6,723 nucleotides of DNA. It comes from UBA993 sp964436815 (lineage in GTDB: Bacteria; Bacillota; Dethiobacteria; DTU022). Each line of letters starts with the position of its first letter. Position 1 is the stretch's first letter. The stretch spans positions 1 to 6,723 of the forward strand of contig CAYTER010000081.1 of NCBI GenBank assembly GCA_964436815.1, read 5' to 3'. The position numbers were made by a program, and so were the translations under genes. Below the pieces are notes generated by a model, which was not told the DNA's origin, made no database searches, and was given only the letters and a program-made list of their open reading frames with translations. Below are positions 1 to 6,046 of this stretch, piece after piece.

Positions 1-281
1 TTGGCTTTGCCGTACTCAACGGCAAAACGCTTCAGGCCGCGGATCGAAGGCGGTTTATCCACATCGTTGCGACGGCATTCGTCCTCACAGTGGTGAGCGC
101 AGATTGTGCCACAGACAAAGGGCAGCGGGTTGGTCTCCTTGATGATCGCCAGTGAACGGTCAAAATCACCGGTGGCAATGGCCAGCAGGTAATCACGACA
201 GCCCTGGTGAAGAGGACAGGCTGATTGGCAGGGCGGATAAATATTTTCTACTGCCAAATCAGCTTTATGATGGTTGGTCAA
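1..281 (-). CDS. Iron-sulfur/FAD-dependent oxidoreductase, GltD-like, N-terminal part (3' end beyond window)
   Basis: The 93 visible residues match the N-terminal iron-sulfur domain (Fer4_20, dihydropyrimidine dehydrogenase domain II) found in the glutamate synthase small subunit and related NAD(P)H-dependent flavoproteins. Seen directly: PPCQSACP at residues 16-23, and a cysteine ladder C57-x3-C61-x3-C65-x3-C69 within NPLPFVCGTICAHHCEDEC, followed by RR and the family-like SIRGLKRFAVEYG. These cysteines would hold [4Fe-4S] clusters that pass electrons to a downstream FAD/NAD(P) domain, which is cut off here. C28 is an extra cysteine where relatives often have an aliphatic residue. The start is TTG: an in-frame TAA lies immediately upstream, and AAGGAG sits eight bases before it. 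No signal peptide is visible, so it is probably cytoplasmic. Family membership is fairly safe. The exact enzyme (GltD, a hydrogenase or formate dehydrogenase partner, or NfnB-like) cannot be decided from this fragment. It follows ppdK on the same strand after 106 bases. Confidence 0.85.
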   Translation of the reverse strand, partial: MTNHHKADLAVENIYPPCQSACPLHQGCRDYLLAIATGDFDRSLAIIKETNPLPFVCGTICAHHCEDECRRNDVDKPPSIRGLKRFAVEYGKA

Positions 282-289
282 TTAGATCA

Positions 290-295
290 CTCCTT
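290..295 (-). promoter_or_regulatory. Ribosome binding site AAGGAG fixing the TTG start of the oxidoreductase gene
   Basis: The minus strand reads AAGGAG, then eight bases, then TTG at 281-279. The codon before the TTG is an in-frame TAA stop, so no upstream start is possible. The next in-frame candidate, a TTG at codon 9, has no comparable site. Confidence 0.8.
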
Positions 296-344
296 GCGAC
301 ATTTTTAACTTACATGTTATTCGCCATAAAAAAGCGTTCTCCTG

Positions 345-374
345 TTTATATGATCTGACTATTTTAAGATTGAA
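345..374 (-). promoter_or_regulatory. Weak candidate sigma-A promoter ahead of the oxidoreductase gene
   Basis: In the AT-rich gap after ppdK the minus strand has TATAAA (350-345, five of six matches to the -10 consensus). TTCAAT (374-369, three of six matches to -35) lies 18 bases upstream. Transcription from here would give a leader of roughly 55-60 bases before the TTG start. The -35 match is poor, and AT-rich gaps produce such matches by chance, so this is only a candidate. No clear intrinsic terminator separates ppdK from this gene, so read-through is equally possible. Confidence 0.2.
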
Positions 375-386
375 TCTTTATAAAAT
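361..386 (-). repeat. Imperfect AT-rich inverted repeat just after ppdK
   Basis: AAGATT and AATCTT flank a single central base (366-378). The pairing resumes further out (ATTTT with AAAAT) after a three-base bulge. It starts one base after the ppdK stop codon. It has almost no G-C pairs and no following T-run in the minus direction, so it is a poor intrinsic terminator. It overlaps the weak -35 candidate and could be an operator-like dyad, or simply chance in AT-rich sequence. Confidence 0.3.
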
Positions 387-387
387 T

Positions 388-3036
388 CTACCCTGCGAGC
401 ATCACCCGCGCAGCCGCCAACCGGGCAACCGGCAGGCGGTAAGGTGAACAACTGACGTAATCGAGTCCAATCCGGTTAAAGAAAGAAATTGAAGCCGGAT
501 CACCCCCGTGTTCTCCGCAAACACCCACTTTCAGGTTGCCCCTGACCGCCTTTCCTTCATCAACCGCCATTTTCACCAGCCGGCCAACCCCTTCCCGATC
601 AAATTCAACAAAAGGGTTGACGGCAAGAATTTTATTCTGCAGGTAGAAGGGCAAAAACTTACCCTCTGAATCATCGCGGCTATAACCCAGGGTAGTCTGG
701 GTCAGATCGTTTGTGCCAAAAGAGAAAAAGGCGGCGATCTCAGCCAGCTGCCCGGCAACCAGGCAGGCTCGCGGCAGTTCTATCATTGTGCCGACGAGGT
801 AATTGATCTTCTCCCCTTTTTCCTCAAACACTGCTGCTGCGGTATCGTCGACCAGCCGGCGCATGTGTTCAATCTCGGTGCGGTGCCCGACCAGCGGGAT
901 CATGATCTCCGGTAAAAGCTTTTCAGCCGGAAGCCCCTCGCCGATCAGATCAAATAAAGCCAAAAATATAGCCCTGACCTGCATACGATAAATCTCCGGG
1001 TAAACCAGCCCAAGCCGGCAGCCACGGTGACCGAGCATCGGGTTAAATTCAGAAAGGGCATTGATCTTCTTGAGCAGGTTTTCTTTTTCTTTCAGAGTGC
1101 CGTCAGAATCTCCATCACAACGCAAACGGTAAACTTCAATCAGCAGATCATCCCGATCGGGGAGAAATTCATGCAGCGGGGGATCAAGCAGCCGAACGGT
1201 AACCGGAAAACCGGCCATTTCCCTGAAAATACCGGTAAAATCAGCCTGCTGCATCGGCAAGAGCTCAGCCAGCGCAGCTTCACGGGCGGCCAGATCCGGG
1301 GCAAGAATCATTTTCTGCACTACCGGTACCCGATCAGCAGCCATGAACATATGCTCTGTGCGACAGAGGCCGATCCCCTGGGCTCCCATCTCCACAGCCC
1401 GGCGGGCATCTTCGGGATTATCGGCATTGGCCCGCACTTTAAGACGCCGCTTCTGGTCGGCCCATTCCAGCAGTTCATAGTATTCGGGAGAAAAATCGGG
1501 GTCGATCAGGGGTACTTCACCGAGAAACACCCGGCCGGTTGAACCGTCAATCGAAAGAATCTCGCCTTCGGGCCGCTCAACACCCCTGATGCAAAAAATC
1601 TTTTTATTAAAATCGATTTCTAAATCTTCACAGCCGCAGACACAGGGTTTACCCATACCGCGGGCAACAACAGCCGCGTGGCTGGTCATGCCGCCCCGGC
1701 TGGTCAGTATACCCTGGGCGGCAATAATCCCGTGGATATCATCAGGAGTGGTTTCAGGACGCACCAGCAATACTTTAACGCCTGCGCTGGCCAGTTCCTG
1801 GGCCCGATCGGCTTCAAAAACCACCTTTCCCGAAGCGGCTCCCGGCGATGCCGGCAGGCCGCTGGCGATTACCTCCAGTTTTGTATTGGGATCGATCCGG
1901 CGGTGCAGCAACTGCTCCAACTGATCAGGATCCACTTTTAACAGGGCTTCGTCACGGGTTATCAGCCCCTCACGAACCAGGTCCACCGCAATGCGCACGG
2001 CAGCCGGCGCAGTGCGTTTTCCGGTACGGGTCTGCAGCATGTAGAGTTTATTGCGCTCGATCGTAAACTCAATATCCTGCATCTCCCGGTATTCCTTCTC
2101 CAACACCCCGCAGATCTCTAAAAACTGCTTATAAATCCCGGGCATATCTTCCTGCAGTTCATCAAGAGGCCTGGGAGTGCGAATGCCGGCCACCACATCT
2201 TCACCCTGGGCATTTAAGAGGTATTCACCGTAAAGTTTTGGTTCACCGGTTGAAGGGTTACGGGTAAAAGCCACCCCTGTACCGCTGTCCTCTCCCAGGT
2301 TGCCAAAAACCATAGCCTGCACGTTAACTGCTGTTCCAAGGCTGTCGGATATCCGGTGCGCCCGGCGGTAAACCTTGGCCCGCTCAGTGTTCCAGGAAGC
2401 AAAAACTGCCTCGACCGCTAAAAAAAGCTGATCCAGGGGGTCTACCGGAAAATCGGCTCCAGTCTCTTTGCGAACCAAAGCCAGGTAATCATCAACAATT
2501 TTTTCTAATTCAGCTTCGCCAAGCTCTGCATCGGTTCGCACTTTTTTTAACTGCCGCGCTGCAGTAATTATATTTTCGAAGTGATGATGGCCGACATTTA
2601 AAACCACGTCGGCAAACATATGAATAAAGCGCCGGTAGCAATCAAGGGCAAAGCGGCGGCTGCCGGCCTCTACTGCCAGAGCTTCCATCGTCTTGGAATT
2701 TAAACCAAGGTTTAACACCGTATCCATCATACCGGGCATCGATATAACAGCACCGGACCGGACAGAGAGTAAAAGCGGCGAAGAGCCGCCGAAGGTGCGG
2801 CCGGTCTGCTGCTCCAGGCTTTTCAGATTTTCAAGAATCGCTGTTTTAAGATCCGGCCAAAGTCCCTCGTTTTTTTCCAGGTAGAGATTGCAGGCTTCGG
2901 TTGTTACAATAAATCCGGGAGGCACCGGCAGACCGATCCTGGCCATCTCCGCCAGATTGGCGCCTTTGCCGCCAAGCAGACTTTTCATCGACTTATCGCC
3001 TTCTACAAATGGGTAAACATACCTGGTCTGTTTCAA
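388..3036 (-). CDS. ppdK: Pyruvate, phosphate dikinase (PPDK)
   Basis: PPDK catalyses reversible interconversion of ATP + pyruvate + Pi with AMP + PEP + PPi in the cytoplasm. At 882 residues the protein is full length for the family (about 870-900). The N-terminal ATP-grasp domain (about 1-345) shows LLGGKGANLAEM (20-31) and SVRSGA (91-96, with R93 at the nucleotide site). The phosphohistidine swivelling domain carries LTSRGGMTSHAAVVARG (444-460). There H453 is the catalytic histidine and T451 is the threonine expected to be phosphorylated by PDRP. The C-terminal PEP/pyruvate TIM barrel shows GLCRTEHMF (556-564), RLLDPPLHEFLP (615-626), NPMLGHRG (665-672), E753, SFGTNDLTQ (772-780) and the proton-donating Cys in GVCGEHGG (C840). 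All key residues are present, so it should be active. The start is TTG, overlapping the stop of the upstream PDRP gene as TTGA, with AAGGGG seven bases before it. The family-typical RYVYPFVEG directly after the start supports it over the ATG at codon 17. Its dikinase-regulator neighbour supports regulation by reversible threonine phosphorylation. Confidence 0.98.
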   Translation of the reverse strand: MKQTRYVYPFVEGDKSMKSLLGGKGANLAEMARIGLPVPPGFIVTTEACNLYLEKNEGLWPDLKTAILENLKSLEQQTGRTFGGSSPLLLSVRSGAVISMPGMMDTVLNLGLNSKTMEALAVEAGSRRFALDCYRRFIHMFADVVLNVGHHHFENIITAARQLKKVRTDAELGEAELEKIVDDYLALVRKETGADFPVDPLDQLFLAVEAVFASWNTERAKVYRRAHRISDSLGTAVNVQAMVFGNLGEDSGTGVAFTRNPSTGEPKLYGEYLLNAQGEDVVAGIRTPRPLDELQEDMPGIYKQFLEICGVLEKEYREMQDIEFTIERNKLYMLQTRTGKRTAPAAVRIAVDLVREGLITRDEALLKVDPDQLEQLLHRRIDPNTKLEVIASGLPASPGAASGKVVFEADRAQELASAGVKVLLVRPETTPDDIHGIIAAQGILTSRGGMTSHAAVVARGMGKPCVCGCEDLEIDFNKKIFCIRGVERPEGEILSIDGSTGRVFLGEVPLIDPDFSPEYYELLEWADQKRRLKVRANADNPEDARRAVEMGAQGIGLCRTEHMFMAADRVPVVQKMILAPDLAAREAALAELLPMQQADFTGIFREMAGFPVTVRLLDPPLHEFLPDRDDLLIEVYRLRCDGDSDGTLKEKENLLKKINALSEFNPMLGHRGCRLGLVYPEIYRMQVRAIFLALFDLIGEGLPAEKLLPEIMIPLVGHRTEIEHMRRLVDDTAAAVFEEKGEKINYLVGTMIELPRACLVAGQLAEIAAFFSFGTNDLTQTTLGYSRDDSEGKFLPFYLQNKILAVNPFVEFDREGVGRLVKMAVDEGKAVRGNLKVGVCGEHGGDPASISFFNRIGLDYVSCSPYRLPVARLAAARVMLAG

Positions 3037-3857
3037 CTATTTTCCCCTTCCCTGATCAGCTGAATGATCCGGTTAGCCACTTCTTCCACCGCCTTATTTG
3101 ACACATCAAACACGGTGCAGCCGATCTTTTTCATAATCCGGCGGGCATAATCAAGCTCTTCCTCAATTCTTTCAACCGCCACATAGCTGGCATCATCGGT
3201 CAGACCGAGAGCCTTCAGGCGTTCCTGCCTGATCTGGCGAAGCTGCTGCGGGTTTATGATCAATCCGATCACTTTCTCCGGCGGTAAAAAGAAAAGCTCT
3301 GCCGGCGGCTCCACTTCAGGGACCAGCGGCAGATTGGCCACGTGAATGCCCTGGTGGGCCAGGTACATGCTCAGCGGGGTTTTTGAAGTTCTTGAAATGC
3401 CGATCAATACTACATCGGCCTTGCTGAAACCGCGTGGATCCTTGCCGTCATCATGTTTGACGGCAAATTCGACCGCAGCTACGCGGCGGAAATATTTTTC
3501 ATCCATCACCCTGACCCGTCCCGGTTCCGGACGCGGTTCGCTGCAGGTGATCCGGCTGAAAGCACCCATCAGGCTGCCCAGGATATCAGCAGTACATACT
3601 TTATGGAATACTGCTTCCTCCTCTATGGCCCGGCGCAGTTCCGGAACTACCAGGGTATAAGCAATTATGGCATTACGCTTGGATGCTTTGACAAAAAGAT
3701 CGTGGATCTGTTCCCTGTTTTCCACAAACGGGACCCGGATCGTATCGACGTGGCCGGAATTGAACTGGCTGGCCACCGCCTTGACCACAAACTCCGCCGT
3801 ATCGCCAATTGAATCGGAAACAATATAAACAACAGGTTTTTCCTGAGATTCTTTCAC
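3033..3857 (-). CDS. yqfL: Pyruvate, phosphate dikinase regulatory protein (PDRP; bifunctional kinase/phosphorylase, DUF299 family)
   Basis: This bifunctional enzyme uses ADP to phosphorylate the active-site threonine of PPDK, inactivating it, and removes the phosphate with inorganic phosphate, giving PPi. The 274-residue length is normal. Seen directly: the N-terminal YIVSDSIGDTAE (11-22), the family signature FAVKHDDGKDPRG (131-143), and the P-loop-like nucleotide site GISRTSKTPLSMYLA (153-167), followed by LPLVPE (176-181). The family also contains PEP synthase regulators. The FAVK-DDGKDPRG signature and the immediate ppdK neighbour favour the PPDK-directed type. The start is GTG with AAGGGAG seven bases upstream. 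The stop overlaps the ppdK start by four bases (TTGA), which fits co-translation of enzyme and regulator. A terminator lies between this gene and glyS, so it probably has its own promoter or depends on read-through, but no convincing promoter is visible. The symbol is that of the Bacillus subtilis relative. Confidence 0.96.
   Translation of the reverse strand: MKESQEKPVVYIVSDSIGDTAEFVVKAVASQFNSGHVDTIRVPFVENREQIHDLFVKASKRNAIIAYTLVVPELRRAIEEEAVFHKVCTADILGSLMGAFSRITCSEPRPEPGRVRVMDEKYFRRVAAVEFAVKHDDGKDPRGFSKADVVLIGISRTSKTPLSMYLAHQGIHVANLPLVPEVEPPAELFFLPPEKVIGLIINPQQLRQIRQERLKALGLTDDASYVAVERIEEELDYARRIMKKIGCTVFDVSNKAVEEVANRIIQLIREGENS
3044..3049 (-). promoter_or_regulatory. Ribosome binding site AAGGGG for the TTG start of ppdK
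   Basis: AAGGGG lies inside the last codons of the PDRP gene, seven bases before the TTG at 3036-3034. Together with the four-base TTGA stop/start overlap it points to translation of ppdK by ribosomes finishing the PDRP gene. Confidence 0.7.
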
Positions 3858-3864
3858 TTTTACG

Positions 3865-3871
3865 CTCCCTT
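3865..3871 (-). promoter_or_regulatory. Ribosome binding site AAGGGAG for the GTG start of the PDRP gene
   Basis: AAGGGAG precedes the GTG at 3857-3855 by seven bases. It decides the start, because no ATG occurs near the beginning of the reading frame. Confidence 0.75.
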
Positions 3872-3883
3872 GCCTAAAAATTG

Positions 3884-3947
3884 GCGGCAGAATAAAAATC
3901 TGCCGGACATTTATATATACTCTGTCCGGCAGAGATCTTCCTGCCGC
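3884..3947 (-). repeat. Four alternating CGGCAG/CTGCCG segments around the glyS-PDRP terminator
   Basis: Reading the minus strand: segment 1 GCGGCAG (3947-3941), segment 2 CTGCCGGACA (3932-3923), segment 3 TGTCCGGCAG (3909-3900), segment 4 CTGCCGC (3890-3884). Segments 2 and 3 form the terminator stem, and 1 with 4 can close a seven-base-pair outer stem around it. Alternatively 1 can pair with 2 (six pairs, eight-base loop) and 3 with 4 (six pairs, nine-base loop), which would break the terminator. The complementarity is read directly. Any regulatory switching is inference, and the 2-3 stem is clearly the longest pairing. Confidence 0.6.
3891..3933 (-). terminator. Intrinsic terminator after glyQS
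   Basis: On the minus strand TCTGCCGGACA (3933-3923) pairs perfectly with TGTCCGGCAGA (3909-3899). The result is an 11-bp GC-rich stem around a 13-base AT-rich loop, followed at once by TTTTTATT. It starts 38 bases after the glyS stop and ends 33 bases before the PDRP start. It should end most glyQS transcripts and separate them from the PDRP-ppdK pair. Additional CGGCAG and CTGCCG copies flank it and allow competing pairings, so it may be conditional. Confidence 0.85.
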
Positions 3948-3970
3948 TATAATGCTCTTTTAGCTGTTTA

Positions 3971-6046
3971 TTAAACCTGAAGCTTAGAAAAATCAGCCAG
4001 GCGGTTAAAAGTTCTCTTCAAAGCCGCCAGCAGGTTTAGTCTGTTCTTCTGCAGTTTTTGATCTTCGGCCATCACCATCACATTGTCAAAAAAGTTATCG
4101 ATCGGCTGTTTCAAAATCTGCAGCTTTTCGAGAATAATCGCCGGATCATCCTGCTCTTTTAACGCGTTCTCCACCGCCTGCAGAGTTCTGAGCAGCTCTT
4201 TTTCGGCTATGTCTTCAAAGAGCGCCTTGTCTACTTTTCCCCCCTCAGCTTTACCGGCCAGGTTGGCAACCCGGTTATAAGCTGTGGTTACTTCATCCAA
4301 CAGGGGTCCGTTGATATAATCCTTCAGGACGGTAGCCTTCCTGAATACCTCTGCCACCGCGTTAAAGGGGACACCTAAAATCGCATCGATCAGATCGTAT
4401 TCAACTTCATTCTCCTGCAGGGCAAAACGTATCCGCTGCACCAGGAATTCAGCCAGCTGCTTTTTGAGCTCGCCAATCTTCGCCGCATCCAGTTTCAGGC
4501 TGGGAGCTAATGATTGTAAGCCCAACTCACAAAAGTGATCAAGGGTAAACTGGAAGCCAAAACTGTTCAGGATGGCAACCGCTCCCTGGGCCTGGCGCCG
4601 CAGGGCGTAAGGATCCTGTGAGCCGGTAGGTTGGATACCGATGGCGAAACAGCCGGCCAGCGTATCAAGGCGGTCGGCCAGCGATACCAAGGCCCCTTCA
4701 ATCGACCCTGGCACCTGATCTCCGCTGGAGCGGGGCAGGTAATGCTCGTAGATCCCTACTGCCACGGTATCGGTTTCGCCACTCAGGCGGGCATATTCGC
4801 GGCCCATTACTCCCTGCAATTCGGGAAATTCCTTGACCAGGCTGGTTACCAGGTCAGCCTTGCAGAGATAAGCTACTCTTTTCGCCTCTTCGATCTGCCG
4901 GGTCGAAAGCTTAAGCGCTGCCCCCAGTTTTGCAGTCAGTTCCATGAGGCGCAGCCGTTTTTGATCAAGGGTACCGAGAGATTCCAGGAAGACTACGCTT
5001 TTAAGCTGATCAACGTACCCCTCCAGCGGGAGTTTGCGGTCTTCGTTGAAGAAGAACCGGCCGTCAGCCAGGCGAGCCGAGAGGACCTTGGTATACCCTT
5101 TACGAATATTCTCGTTAAAACGGTTGTTGCTGATCCCCACAAAAGAGGGCAGCAGGCGACCGCTCTTCTCATCGACAATCGGAAAATAGCGCTGGTGATA
5201 TTGCATTGAAGTAATCGGCACTTCCTGCGGCAGGTCGAGGTACGCCTCGTCAAATGTACCGTCAACTGCCACCGGGTATTCTACCAGGTAGGTAACCTCT
5301 TCGAGCAGGTTTTGATCAATGAGGGCTTTACCACCCTGCTCGGCGGCCTTTTTGTTTAGCTGCTCCAGGATCATCTCCCGCCGTTTGTGCTGATCAACCA
5401 CGACTTGTTTTTCTTCAAGGATTTTAAAATAATGATCAGCGCTGTCAATATTAAAGGGGCCGGGAGCCAGGAACCGGTGGCCGTAAGTTGCCCGTCCCGC
5501 TTCAATACCGGCATAGCTAAAATGGATCGGCTGGTTGCCATAAAGCGCCAGGAGCCAGCGTATTGGACGGGCAAAGCGGATCTCCTTCTGCTGCCAGTAC
5601 ATAGGCCGTGGGAAAGAAAGCTTCTGAATCAACTTTGGCAACAGCTCAACCAGCAGCTCCGAAGTGGAACGTCCGCGGATCTCCTTATCAATCATAATAT
5701 AGCGGGCACCCTTCAATTCCTCTTCCCGTACAGCTTCAAGCTTAACTCCATGCCCCTGCACAAAACCGAGCAGCGCCTTGGTCGGGTTCCTGTTTTCATC
5801 ATATGCCCGGTCAACCGGCGGTCCTTTGATCTGTTCCACACTGTCGGGCTGTGACTCTTCCAGTTCAGTTACCATCAGGGTCAGGCGGCGCGGTGTGCCC
5901 CAGGTTTCAACTACCTCATGTTTTAAGCGATTTTCAGTCAACAGGGCAGATGCTTCACGCTTGAATTGTTCCAGTGCTCCCGGTATAAAGCGCGAGGGGA
6001 TCTCTTCGCAGCCAATTTCAAATAGTAATTTATAAGCAGTGGTCAT
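3971..6046 (-). CDS. glyS: Glycyl-tRNA synthetase beta subunit
   Basis: This is the large subunit of the bacterial alpha2/beta2 glycyl-tRNA synthetase, which charges tRNA-Gly in the cytoplasm. The alpha subunit makes glycyl-adenylate and the beta subunit mainly binds and positions the tRNA. At 691 residues it is full length (E. coli GlyS is 689). Seen in order: the N-terminal LLFEIGCEEIP (7-17), WGTPRRL (49-55), IRFARPIRW (156-164), TYGHRF (187-192), MQYHQRYFP (281-289), the signature VLSARLADGRFFF (321-333), and the HD-type domain with CKADLVTSLVKEFPELQGVMGREYA (395-419), ADRLDTL (457-463) and PTGSQDPYALRR (473-484). The C-terminal DALR-like anticodon-binding region runs from about 580 and includes FFDNVMVMAED (652-662) and NRLNLL (668-673). 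The ATG overlaps the glyQ stop by one base (TAATG), with GGAGGT eight bases upstream, so the two subunits are probably made in coupled fashion. Nothing is truncated or unusual. Confidence 0.98.
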   Translation of the reverse strand: MTTAYKLLFEIGCEEIPSRFIPGALEQFKREASALLTENRLKHEVVETWGTPRRLTLMVTELEESQPDSVEQIKGPPVDRAYDENRNPTKALLGFVQGHGVKLEAVREEELKGARYIMIDKEIRGRSTSELLVELLPKLIQKLSFPRPMYWQQKEIRFARPIRWLLALYGNQPIHFSYAGIEAGRATYGHRFLAPGPFNIDSADHYFKILEEKQVVVDQHKRREMILEQLNKKAAEQGGKALIDQNLLEEVTYLVEYPVAVDGTFDEAYLDLPQEVPITSMQYHQRYFPIVDEKSGRLLPSFVGISNNRFNENIRKGYTKVLSARLADGRFFFNEDRKLPLEGYVDQLKSVVFLESLGTLDQKRLRLMELTAKLGAALKLSTRQIEEAKRVAYLCKADLVTSLVKEFPELQGVMGREYARLSGETDTVAVGIYEHYLPRSSGDQVPGSIEGALVSLADRLDTLAGCFAIGIQPTGSQDPYALRRQAQGAVAILNSFGFQFTLDHFCELGLQSLAPSLKLDAAKIGELKKQLAEFLVQRIRFALQENEVEYDLIDAILGVPFNAVAEVFRKATVLKDYINGPLLDEVTTAYNRVANLAGKAEGGKVDKALFEDIAEKELLRTLQAVENALKEQDDPAIILEKLQILKQPIDNFFDNVMVMAEDQKLQKNRLNLLAALKRTFNRLADFSKLQV

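Noticed and set aside
310..327. Five-codon minus-strand mini-ORF (MANNM) as a leader peptide before the oxidoreductase
   Set aside because: AGGAG lies 11 bases before its ATG, which is rather far. The peptide is too short, has no telling codon run, and no terminator/antiterminator pair follows it.
152..358. Plus-strand 68-residue open frame across the left-edge gene and gap
   Set aside because: It runs antisense through the cysteine-rich coding part of the oxidoreductase gene, has no recognisable domain or convincing ribosome site, and is best explained as a shadow.
1027..1542. Plus-strand 171-residue open frame inside ppdK
   Set aside because: It is antisense to the highly conserved C-terminal half of PPDK, with low-complexity, unfamily-like protein sequence. 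It is a by-product of codon use on the other strand.
3910..3922. TATATA in the terminator loop as a -10 box for the PDRP gene
   Set aside because: There is no acceptable -35 hexamer 16-18 bases upstream, and the AT-rich string is explained as the hairpin loop.
4631..5209. Plus-strand 192-residue open frame inside glyS
   Set aside because: It is antisense to the conserved HD-type and central parts of GlyS. There is no motif or start signal, so it is a shadow.
5387..5854. Plus-strand 155-residue open frame inside glyS
   Set aside because: It is antisense to the conserved N-terminal half of GlyS and has no recognisable features.
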